Assembly: GCA_944739405.2 (NCBI GenBank)
Contig: OX123191.2
Location: 786,830-850,829 of the forward strand
DNA from: Euclidia mi
Taxonomy: Eukaryota; Arthropoda; Insecta; Lepidoptera; Erebidae
DNA: 64,000 bases
Reading direction: 5' to 3'
Every line of letters begins with the position of its first letter. The stretch's first letter is position 1. Both the position numbers and the translations under genes were made by a program. Positions 25,401 through 36,317 of the stretch are shown here, piece after piece. The notes beneath the pieces were generated by a model. It saw only the letters and a list, made by a program, of their open reading frames with translations, was not told where the DNA came from and made no database searches.

Positions 25401-26813
25401 CCATTCAACACTAAATTACATGGCCTAAACTGCTCTATTGTATATTGTATATAAATTATTCAACGTCATCATTTCAGGCAAGAAAGCCCACTGCTGAACA
25501 CAAACTATTTAGAGGCGCCTGAACCGCTTCCCACAATCTTAGCAAAAACCTATCCTATCCCCATTAAAGTTAGAGTAGACGATAGACTAGGATAGACCAT
25601 TTACCTTAAATTTGGATGTACCTACGTAATTGGATCAAATCAAATCATTTATTGCAAAATAATCATAATATCTGAGGTATTATTAGTAAAGGTACACTTG
25701 TTGACTACTTCGAATATAGAAATTATAACTTGGCTTAATTTTGTACTTTTCGAAAGTGATTTAACATTTCGTTTATTGGTTTATAACATAAACTAGCTGA
25801 AGCACGCAGCGATTTTTCTAACAGGGTTTCGACCCCATAAGTCGAAAATGGATTATTAATTTGAACAAATGAAAAAGTCAAGTACCTACCAATATAAAAC
25901 CAAGCAAATGAAAAAGCCACACTCACCCGGGTGCTTTAATACCGAGGTGAACAAATGACGCTTATTAAGTAGAATCCATTTTATGTGCATAATATCAGCG
26001 AGATGAAACGCTGCCGAGGTGAAATAAAGTAGTTACCATGAGGTATGGGTGTACTAGTGCCACTTGAGCAGTGCAATGTAGGCGAAACTCGTGTGAACAA
26101 CATCCTATTAACGCTCAATTACTTTTGCTATTGCTTGAAAACCAAATGACAATTAGCTCACAGAAATCTCAGCTCAATTTCTGTGTTATGGATTCTCTTA
26201 CCGCGTGATAACGTAACTTTTTCATCTTGGTTTTGTATAGACTATAAATAAATTAAATACCATAAGATCATTGAACCGGTCACTAACCTAGGTCAAGGTA
26301 CCGAAGTCGTTGATGATATTATAATAAATAACCCCCACCAAAGGTAGTCATACATTGTGGATAAGAAGTATTGCCGATTTCGTTGTATTTGTTTAGGAAC
26401 TAGGTATGATGGCACTTAACAATCATAGAGCCGTACACGTTCGTAGACACGTCAAACTTATAATAGCCTTTCTAGTCGTTACGTCGCGTCGGTCGGAGGC
26501 TAACAGAAACAAATCGCCTTTAGGTGGGTACCAACTACTAAAAACAACATTTTCCATCACTTACAATTAATCTATATTGCTTAATTATGATAAAATTTGT
26601 AATTTTGTGGTTTTGGCAAATCAATGTTTGTGAACATTTTTCATGATTTTCTCTCAAATTCCAATCATGTCAACTTATGTATTTTCAGTATTTTGATGCA
26701 TGTAAAACTTAGTGTCACGTTTGGTCGTACTGCATTTATAAACAATGCATTCTTTACAGCTATAATTACAAACTATGTTTCATAAAGAACTATCATCAAT
26801 GTACAAGTCTTGC
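22443..26813. other. Long noncoding stretch
   Basis: About 4.4 kb without a supported gene. It contains a small hairpin (25031-25061) and, at 25634-25700, a short ATCAAATCAAATCATTTATT tract resembling a worn LINE 3' tail on the minus strand. Nothing else is assigned. Confidence 0.4.
25031..25061. repeat. Perfect 14-bp hairpin, 3-base loop
   Basis: TTCTGTGAAAGGCA is followed by the loop TTC and then the exact complement TGCCTTTCACAGAA. Function unknown. Confidence 0.8.
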
Positions 26814-26945
26814 ACTCGTAGAGACAGCTGTCACAGCGCGACTACCACGCCGCCAAGCGGCAAATTGGGTCAAAAAAAGTTTGTCTACAGAGCGCCCATA
26901 AGAAATACGCCTCTATGTTAATATCTGAGCTCTTTGCTAGAGCTC
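26814..26945 (+). repeat. Solo arm of the 61-kb foldback family
   Basis: This carries ACAGCTGTCACAGCGCGAC, CACGCCGCCAAGCGGCAA and AAGTTTGTCTACAGAGCGCC in the same order as the right arm of the foldback at 61018-61691. No inverted partner lies nearby, so it is a single arm or a truncated copy. Confidence 0.75.
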
Positions 26946-27452
26946 GCATCATTAAACACTCATGACGTCACAAACGACACGTCTCCGCGCTAATACTTGA
27001 CACACTTGTATCTGATCACTTACCTTATTGTTGTGTTAATACTGTTTACTCTGAATACGCTTCAATAAGTCTCACATTTACGTTTGTGGGTGTCGCTAAC
27101 TAAACTACGCCTTTTTAATATGACGTGTGATATTGTGTTGCTATCGAAGGTCCCATTAGGCCTCATATGTTATACGTGTATAATATAAAAGCCTTGGTTT
27201 AATCAATAAAGAGCTATTCGTTTTCGTACAATTAGATTATCATCATCCTAGGCACAGAAAATAGTCTAGATCAATTTCTGTGTGATCCATGCGTTATCCC
27301 GATTGTATTCTCTTTCTAGTCTAACCAGATTTGGCAGAATGCAAGCTTTGTCGTGTTTTTGATCAATGAAATAATATTTTTAAGTACCTGAATACTCTAT
27401 TCGACAAGCTAAAAAATATTGTGATTGCTTATATCTTGCAATGTGTAGGTAC

Positions 27453-28398
27453 CAGTGGCGGCTCGTTCAAAGGAGCGCTGGAGCAGTGAACTCCCAAAAT
27501 TATAAAATTATACAACTCATATAAACTTATTCTATAAACATGCTCAATATTTTAATACACACCTATTCTCTTTTCTATAATGCATATCTACAAATAAGTA
27601 TTTGACTACTAAACTGTTTATCATAATTTTGTGATTTGTCAACACTCTTGAAACACATTACATAGGTATTTTTGTTGATTGGAGCGCTCATAACAGCGCT
27701 CTTAGTTGACGAGAGCTTAATACAACGCTTAATACTGAAACGTAATGAGTGCGAAAGAGAGAGCGTTCTATGCGCTGGGCGCGTGAGACAAAAGATTTGT
27801 ATGAGAAATAAGGCAAATACGGAGCGGCGCTCCTGGCTAGCTTGACGAGGTGCGCATGCGCGAATATATTACCCGACTAAATGATATGACCATTTGTCAC
27901 GAAGAAAAATTAAAACGTGTGCGCCGTTTTTTTTTTAATAGTGTTTTGCCGGTATCATTTGAATGTAAACAAAAGCGAAACATTTCTCTGCAAACGTTGG
28001 TAGTTAGAAAAGGATTGGTGTTTTAAATATTGTTAATTGTATGTGTGATCGTGTATATAGGTAATCGGAAAAGACAGTTAAATTGTGTAACTAATATGGA
28101 ATATAACAGCGTAAACTTTATAAAAAACTGTGAAAAAACTTAAAAAAACGACCAATATGATAAAACGCTTTGGTTATGTGGTTGCGAAAATGCGAAGGAA
28201 GTAAGAAGTGGTTTTGTTTGCCGTGTATTTTGTTTAGTGGCGCCGGAGTTGATACTGCGTGCACGGTTCGGGTAGGTACCTATCGATGATTTAGCACATC
28301 TTACTATTAATTGTAAAAGCATTCACAAAATAAATTGTAAGCAGTTTCATCTTCTTTTTTAGTGAACACCCAGTATAATCTTTCACGAGCCGCCTCTG
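27453..28398. mobile_element. hAT-superfamily element, nonautonomous
   Basis: The ends are CAGTGGCGGCTCGT and, inverted, CAGAGGCGGCTCGT (one mismatch in 14). The 8-bp duplication GTAGGTAC flanks it exactly at 27445-27452 and 28399-28406. An 8-bp duplication with short CAG-start termini is diagnostic of hAT elements. The 946-bp interior has no transposase domain. An ATG at 28096 opens only 15 codons before a stop, so if it is the remnant of a coding start the rest has been deleted. Confidence 0.85.
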
Positions 28399-28406
28399 GT
28401 AGGTAC

Positions 28407-29515
28407 AACTCATAACATCACCTGGAACTCGATAAGTAGGTATGATGCCTATGATGTTGGTATCTATAATGATTCTCAAAGAAAATATCTATTTTGAACT
28501 AGAAATAAGTTTGTTCTGACTTTCTGAGCGTTTTTAGTAAGCACGTAATGCCACTGCTAAATATTATTGTGATTGAGAATCTGTGTCTATATTTTTCTTA
28601 ACATAATTTTCCATTTTAAACAGTTATTATGATCTCTATCAAATACCTTTTTACACACTATGCGATAGTTTGCACAGTATTGTTGAAGCTTTCAATACGT
28701 CCTAGATGAGAATAAAACAACAGTTACATGTTGAACATCAATCAAACAATTGACACTGTATTCTTTGTGTTTGTACACAAGGTATGTTTTAATTCGCGGG
28801 CGAGTTGCGCGCGATAGTATTCAATATTGTACGATTTATTAGCCATTGTGTGCTGGTGTCGATACACTGTACGTTTGTTAACATTCTGTATGCAAAATTG
28901 CGAATTGAGACATGGCAATTTCAGCTATACGGCCAGCAGGACAATAAAAGCTAGTTTTAGCCAAAATATTCACAAATATGCAAAATAGGCAGCCGCTGCC
29001 CCTTTCAAAGTTAATAGTATTGTGGATATTAAAAATACAAAACAATAGCTTCGCCATTATAATAAAATCATGATCACAAAGATTGATGTAGAGCAGGATC
29101 ACTATGTGATGAGATGAGCCACGGGATTGAACACTGGATTGCGGCTATTTCTCACGTTGACAAATAGCCGGAAGTGGCAACTGGCAAACAGTGTATCAAT
29201 CATCAATCTGACTGACAGACAACGTACCTATAGTCGAATCTACAGGTCGGAAGAAGCTGAAATTTGCCATGTACCTATGTTCTCTGTATAGTATCACTTA
29301 GAGAGGTTATTTGGAAATGCCATTCTTAACAGTGTAAAAGATCACACTCGGCCGTAGCCGCTGACGAACTCAAGTTAGAATATAAAAGAAAAGCTCAATT
29401 TATAAATCAGCCCAAAAATAGACTTTCATTGGTCACATCTAACTACACTGCCTAAATATAATAAAAAATGGAATTATATATGATCGGACGTTAGTAGAGG
29501 TATAATATAAATGGC
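28407..29515. other. Noncoding stretch with a Helitron scrap
   Basis: No supported gene. Positions 29204-29290 (CTGACTGACAGACAACGTAC, then GAAGAAGCTGAAATTTGCCA) match the body of the Helitron family at 45053-45269 and 51056-51261, as a degraded fragment. Confidence 0.5.
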
Positions 29516-29528
29516 CACTAACAGATTA

Positions 29529-29690
29529 ATATAAAAAAAGGACAGGTTAGAAATATCCTTAATCGAAGAGCATGCATGAGAAATTTGATGGGAGTGAATG
29601 AAGCAAGAGATATGTCAGGATCGTTGCAAATGGCGTTCCGTAGTCTCTGCCTACCCCTCCGGGAAACAGGCGTGAGTCTATGTATGTATG
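29529..29690 (+). mobile_element. RTE-type LINE 3' end with 13-bp TSD
   Basis: A 162-bp insertion on the + strand flanked by CACTAACAGATTA (29516-29528) and CACTAACGGATTA (29691-29703). It encodes the last residues of the same polyprotein as 8800-9459 (RRACMRNLMGVNEA) and ends CTCCGGGAAACAGGCGTGAG plus a TATG tail. Severe 5' truncation. Confidence 0.87.
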
Positions 29691-29703
29691 CACTAACGGA
29701 TTA

Positions 29704-32700
29704 CGATTGTTATATTGTGAGCATCAACAATCTTGCCTATTATTTGCGAACATTGTTTCCAAAAAGAAAATAAACGTATATCGTTAGTTAAAGATTTATA
29801 AGCATAACATTAGTGTGAGGTAAGCGAGTGTCCATTTCCTGATCGTTATTGCTCGTCTATCAAGGGATGTTTCGCCCACCAAGCCACCGAATAAGACCGT
29901 GAGATTAACCTAATTACTGGCTTGCCTGACAACGACCCATCGACGTTCAAAAGCAGGTAATCAACCTATTTTGCTTATTCTTTCTTCCAATCCATTAAGG
30001 GAAATGAGCATATGAATAGCGCTTGCAGAATAACTCTGCCAATTAATTTATGCCTGAGGCGAATATTATTTGCTTTTTTTATTCCTGTAGTTTATGTGGT
30101 AATATATATGCAACAGTCACTAAAAATAAACTTTTGATTGCCATAAGGTATTTGGTAGAAATATGGTGATACTTGTACTGTTGTAAAACTGTTATTGAAC
30201 ACCCATACGTCGAAAAAGAATGATTTATTTGATTTGAAAAGTCAATCATAATCCAACGCGAAGTTTAAGATTCAATACGTTTATAATTAACATGATTCAG
30301 TACTCGAATGGACATAGTCGTCTCTGAAAGCCCCGCTCCTGTCGTCCGGCTCTTTGTGAGCGGATATGAAGACTCGACTAACTTTGTGACGTCTGTTCAC
30401 TCACTATGCAAAAGCTCCAAAATGTCAGTGTAGGCTCTTTTGATCTTACATGTGTACGGTTTGGCAGCTGCAAGAGACATGACGTTTGTTAGTGGTATAT
30501 TTTGATTAGCCCAAGTGACTACTATTCAATAAACCCACGACGTATGACATTATAGATTGGTTTTAATAGAACATACTGTAAGATACGCTTAGAAGATATT
30601 ATATTTCGAGTAGTACGAAATCGTAGTGTTAGTTAGTCAAGTAACGCGATAAGTGGAAAAGCCTTTCCGTACTATGTATATTACTTTCTAATAAATCTAC
30701 AAAATGCGCTGGAACTTAAAAATAAAACTACCCATTTTGTGCTCCTTTAAAATTAAAACAGTGAAGGTATTATTCGAGAATTTTTACTAAGAGCTTTTAC
30801 TTAGCTTACCTACTAGTAGCCTAAAGTGCTCTCTCTGCCACCGTAACTAATATCTACGAATCTGAGTTAGAAACAGATTTACAAATATCTACCTATAAAA
30901 TAGAATCTCAAATAATTTGCTCTAAGCTTGACTATAGCAACGCTAGTCAAAAGGTTGTGTTTAATCTGATGATAATGAGCTATCTGGCCAATGTGATATA
31001 AGATACCGAGAAGTATGATATCTGTGAAGGACAATCTAAAGCAATTCTATTATGTGACGCCTACAGCTCACATCGCCGATAAACGACGCGATTGCTAAGC
31101 ATCCAGCAAATCCTGCAATCTTCAATTAAGTATTCTAACTGGATGCTAAATATAAATTGTTTTTAAATAAATAGGCTTGAGACGAAGACTGATCATATCT
31201 TAACGTAAGCTATCCTTCAACGTTCGTTTCTGAAACGTTTTCAAATAAGTGGCTACCTCACTACCCTCGGTAATGAGAAAAAGGGAAAGTTGATTAAGAA
31301 GAAAATAAATGACACCTGAAACGTTTATCATTCCTGTTACTTATCAACTCATCACTGATCCGCAGTCCAAACTTAGATCTCAAAAGCCGCATAATTACTT
31401 ACAAGAAAATAAAAAGTTAATCTAGGGTGGGTGCTATAAATATACTTAAATATCTTGAAATTAGATTATGTGCTATGAGAACAAAAAATATTAAATAAAT
31501 CTATTTTCGCGGCGGGTGGAGATTTTTAATTAAAATTGTGGTCCCACGTTGCACTGAATGGATTCGTTTTTAAATTAATTTCTTTCAGCATCTTATCGTT
31601 GTTCAGCCACCGCACCGGGGCGGCACTGCACCCACTCTTTACGTAAATTGAATGGACAGTTTACTTTGCTTAATCAGGCTCGCGTTATTACCTACACCAA
31701 CGTCAAATGACATGTCTTAATTAATCGTCGCTTACTGAACCTGATTCCTCTGTGAGAGGTCACCAAATATCAAAACTTATTTATATTACTGAACTATTTC
31801 ACTATTAGGCTTAGGTACATTAATTACTCGCGTCACGTTCTCTTTAGGTACCTATTGCGAATGCTGTATCAATGTTTGTTCAGTTGTCGCTATTTTTACG
31901 AGATTCACATTGGAAATATACCTTCCAGTACCTACTCACCTGCAAGATTTGTAATTCATATAATTATCAGATGGGATAACTGGCATTTGGCGAAATAAAG
32001 GGAAAAAGAAACAAATAATATTGTTGCCTAAGTTAGTTCAAGTAAGATCTAAGCACAGTCTTAGCAAATAATGAAAGAATGAAATTGTGTAATTTCTCCA
32101 TTAGGTATTCCGAAGTAATGTAAAACTGAAAATTTCAAAATCTGAAAATTACCTACTTACTAAGGTGTATACTTGTACAGTGTAATATGTCATCATTTTT
32201 ATAATAGCATGAGTGGAAGTGATATCACATCTAGGTGAGATGTTGCGTCATATCGTTGTTATCGAGGCAGCAGATGTGACGCTCGTAAGCTCCGGCGAAT
32301 AGTGCATCAGTGCTCGGTGCCGCGCCGCGGCACTGATCTTGCACCGGCGCGCCGGTGCAAGATGCGACGAGATACAACTACATTTAAATTCGAAAACAAC
32401 ATGTATTTATTATTTAAGTGTTGTTTGAGTCCGAGTTCCACTTCTGAAGTATCTCCATGCAACTGTGATCAGAGTAAAAGCTGGCCTGCTTAATAAGTTA
32501 AGCATACCTACTTTTGCATGCAACTAAAACTATAACTCTAAACATTTTTTTCTAAACTAAGTTCTTATATTTAATACTTTTATAGATTTTACATATCCTG
32601 TAATATTTAGTTGGAACGTAAACAAAAGCAGGCACATCTGCTGCCACAAATAAAAATATAGGTAATATTATTTTTAAAAGTCGATATGGGTATCGTCGCC

Positions 32701-33640
32701 GATGTTTAAAGGGATGGGGAATTCAAAAACAGTATAGTCACACAATTGTATGCAATAATTACTAATTAGTATAATATGTCGTACCTAACCAGGCCTCGTC
32801 ACCCTATTATCCATTTCGAAATGTGAGTTTTAGGTTAATGTAACTGAACCGAGCAGAAATATTGAACAGAACAGTAATAGCTCCATACATTCCTAACTCG
32901 TAGGTGTATATTGTGTGGGCGAATACTCGTAACGTGAAGGCGCAGGTGGAAAAGTGAGAGATAAACAATCTGCCTAGGCACGTGAGATAAGTATGAATAC
33001 AACAGCAGGGCCGAACTGTCAAAAAGGATGACAAAAAAGGCGCTTCACAGATTTCGCACACAGTCGCAGTGGCGTAGGACGGGGCGGCGCGCGGCGGCGT
33101 TGGTGGTACGCGACTAAAAAAAAAGGTCATCCGCCAAACTTCCGGATGCCACCCAACTGGATTGAGTCGGAACGGCCCTGTACAACAGGATAGATAATAA
33201 GGGGATTATTATAATATATATGGTATAACGCTCATATTCAGACAAAATTTCCTCTTTTTGTAATATTTTACAATTTCAAACAACTAATTTGAATAAAATG
33301 GTAGCTCGTCAAGGAGGCGGCGCGGCGAGGCGAGGACATCTGATACCGTAACTTTAATGGCATTCCAACGAACAGCGGATTATTCTCCCAACGAACGACC
33401 AACTTTGTCAAATTGAAACTGTTGTTCCCGATGACTTTTTGTATTATTTTCTTATTTTTAAAACTTGTTAAGTAGCTGAAGTGTTAACACCGAAGAAAAT
33501 CAAAGTCGTCGTAGAAATACTTACTTACTAGACTATCTGTATATCCGATTTCAGGTTTCAAATTATCAAACTGTAAGTACCTGCTTTATCGAATCTAATC
33601 TGATACTAAGTTATCTAATACCAATTACCATGCTTGTCTA
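29704..33640. other. Noncoding stretch with one dispersed minisatellite unit
   Basis: No supported gene over 3.9 kb. At 32668-32735 a single copy of the Helitron cargo repeat is present (GTCGATATGGGTATCGTC, then GGGATGGGGAATTCAAAAAC), about 1 kb before the Helitron array starts. GC-rich patches at 32310-32365 and 33070-33115 have no recognised identity. Confidence 0.45.
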
Positions 33641-34000
33641 TCTATACTAATATAATAAAGCAGAAGAGTTTGTTTGTTTGTTTGAACGCGCTAATTTCCG
33701 GAACTACCGTTCGGATCTGAAAAATTATTTTTGTATACGATAGCCCAGTTATTCCGGAAGGCTATAGGCTATATAACATAACGCTTCGACCCTTTGGGGC
33801 CGGGCAAAAGGCTAAAAAGGCTAAAAGATAATGTTGGCTAATCTCAGGAACTAGCAGTCGGATTTTAAAAATTGTTATTGCTTATGATAGCCCAATTATT
33901 CCGAAAGGCTATAGGCTATATAAAATTACGCCACAACTTTTAGGGGCCAGACAAAAATAATAAAATGGTCAAACGAGAAGGGGGAGGGCTGGGCCAAAGG

Positions 34001-34317
34001 AAAAGAAAAGAAAAAGAAAAGAAAAGAAAAGAAAAATTTATTTTGAAACAGCACATAGGACACATAATAGAAAGCAAGTAGGTAGGTACATATACAACAA
34101 TTAGTAAACATAGAACATTTATATAAAAGAAAATAAATAAATAAAAACCAAAAAAAACAAAAAAGAAACAAAAAAAACAATTACAATATAATATAGTGAG
34201 GTATGTGTCCCATCGCTGGCCAAAAAAGGTGGCTGGATCAGCACTATGTCCAGTGATGCTAGTGCATACCGGACGCTGGTATTCTTCCAGCCCCTTCCGG
34301 ACATCCCGGATGCGCAA
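34001..34317 (-). mobile_element. LINE 3' end nested in Helitron unit 1
   Basis: Comparison with unit 2 (35371 onward) shows these bases are extra in unit 1. They begin on the + strand with (AAAAG)n, the complement of a tail, and on the minus strand read RIRDVRKGLEEYQRPV. Imperfect duplications CCAAAGG and CCAAAAAGG border it. The family is unresolved. Confidence 0.72.
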
Positions 34318-34423
34318 CCAAAAAGGCAAAAAAAGGCTAAACGAATAGGATACAATCTATATGGGTATCGTTTTCGAGATTTTCGGGACGCTGATTAATA
34401 ATATGAAATTTATTTAGTGATCC

Positions 34424-34855
34424 AAGATGGCGGATGGGAAATCAAAGATGGCGGATGAGAAAATTTTAAATATCAATATGGGTATGGCCTTCGATATTTT
34501 AAGGGGTGGAGAATCGAAATACAACATCTATTTCGTGATCAAAGATGGCGGATGGGCAATCAAAGATGGCGGATGGGAAAATTAAAAAAAAAACAATATT
34601 GGTATCGTCTCCGATGTTTAAAGGAATGGGGAATCCAAATACAACATCTATTTCGTGATTCAAAATGGCGGATGGGAAAAATTTTAAAAATCGATATGGG
34701 TATCGTCTCTGATGATTTAAGGGATGGTGAATCCAAATACAACATCTATTTCGTGATCAAAGATGGTGGATAGGAAATCAAAGATGGCGGACGGGATTTT
34801 TTTTAAGTCGATATGGTTATCGTCTCCGATATTTTAAGGAATGGGGAATTTAATA
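34424..34855 (+). repeat. Minisatellite block in Helitron unit 1
   Basis: About four imperfect repeats of roughly 90-130 bp. Each carries ATGGGTATCGTCTCCGATGT-like, GGGATGGGGAATCCAAATAC-like, ACAACATCTATTTCGTGATC and one or two AAGATGGCGGATGGGAAA modules. The spacing is irregular because the GATGGCGGA module is itself repeated zero to two times. Confidence 0.85.
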
Positions 34856-35465
34856 TTATATAAAAATCTATGTTTGTTTTTGCATCATTTATAGACCCTG
34901 GAATGACAAGAGATTAAGTGCTAAGTCAATGGTAACTTTGGAAAAGGGGCTTGGAAAAAAGGGAATTAAATAAAAACTCTTAAAAAGGCGATACGGAGTT
35001 CGCTGGGTCAGCTAGTACTAATATAATAAAGCGGAAGAGTTTGTTTGTTTGTTTGTTTGAACGCGCTAATCTCAGGAACTACCGGTCGGATCTGAAAAAT
35101 TCTTTTTGTATACGATAGCCCAGTTATTCTGGAAGGCTATAGGCTATATAACATAACGCTTCGACCCTTTGGGGCCGGGCAAAAGGCTAAAAAGGCTAAA
35201 AGATAATGTCGGCTAATCTCAGGAACTAGCAGTCGGATTTTAAAAATTTTTATTGCCTATGATAGCCCCATTATTCCGAAAGGCTATAGGCTATATAAAA
35301 TTACGCCACAACTTTTGGGGGCCAGACAAAAATAATAAAATGTTCAAACGAAAAGGGGAAGGGTTGGGTCAAAGGCAAAAAAAGGCTAAACGAATAGGAT
35401 CCAATCTATATGGGTATCGTTTTCGAGATTTTCAGGACGCTGATTAATAATATGAAATTTATTTA

Positions 35466-35535
35466 GTGATCCAAGATGGCGGACGGGAAAACAAAGATGG
35501 CGGATGAGAAAATTTTAGAAATCAATATGGGTATC
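35466..35535 (+). repeat. Minisatellite, left part before the LINE insertion
   Basis: The first repeat module of unit 2 (AAGATGGCGGACGGGAAAAC and onward). It breaks off at AATATGGGTATC (35524-35535), which is repeated at 38932-38943 on the far side of the LINE. Confidence 0.85.
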
Positions 35536-35828
35536 TTTTTTTCGTTGGGACTAATCCCACCCTCATTCCCACTACTGTGTCACCTGTGTAGCCAGGTTCA
35601 GCAGCAGTGACCATTGATGACAACGAGTTTTGACACTCGTGAAGTCCCGGGGAAAGTTAAACTGTCTTGGAACCCGCAACGAACTTAATCAGAAGTATAT
35701 TGGAGGAGTTGGAAAATGAATAATCCACTTCCCTCCTTAACAAAGCGGGAGACAAGCAACGAAGAGATATAGTGATGAGAAAAGATAAGCACCACGGACA
35801 TGAGCATTAAGGGGGCCTAAATTGTGAA

Positions 35829-36317
35829 CTATGCCTGTTTCCAGTAATATGTATGGCAGAAACGCCTAAACGCACGGAAATTCGTCCTACTTGCCACAAG
35901 ATCCGTATAGTACACTACTCCAGAAGTTACCTCTAATTCGTTAAGCATGATATTACGTTCAATTTGCCAAAGACTACACTCCCATAGAATGTTATGAGCA
36001 GATTGTTCATAATTGTTGCCAGATGTTGAACATTGACATAACGGTGAATCAACTAGCTTAAATGAATACAACTTGCTCTTAAAGTTGCCATGACCTGTAA
36101 GAAATTGGGCTACACAGTGATCCACCTCCAACCAGTTCCTCGCCAGTCGCTCTCGGACGCATGGGAAGAACTGGTAGAGGTGACGGCCCTTAGTTGATGT
36201 GTTCCAGCGACATTGCCATTCATCAAGAAGATCGTCATAGACTGTGGATTGATGGTTCAACAATCTAGCGATCTTATGTCTGTCGCGCGGAGCTAGAAAA
36301 TTTAGATCCATGTTATC
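35829..36317 (-). pseudogene. C-terminal tail of the R1-like ORF2, after the UGA
   Basis: It continues the ORF2 frame directly beyond the TGA (MDLNFLAPRDRHKIARLLN...). It holds the cysteine-histidine cluster LCQCSTSG...SAHNILWEC, the C-x-C...H...C pattern found at the end of R1-type polyproteins, thought to bind nucleic acid. Without readthrough it would not be made as part of the enzyme. Confidence 0.8.

Larger units (their letters stand above)
33641..35016 (+). mobile_element. Helitron unit 1 of a tandem array
   Basis: It begins TCTATACTAATATAATAAAG, runs through GAACGCGCTAAT and GGCTATAGGCTATATAA, and ends GGCGATACGGAGTTCGC, GGGTCAG, CTAG|T at 35012-35016. A small stem (GCGA/TCGC) sits just before the CTAG end. 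There are no terminal inverted repeats and no target duplication, as expected for Helitrons. It encodes no Rep-helicase, so it is nonautonomous. The next unit starts directly after its terminal CTAGT. Confidence 0.85.
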
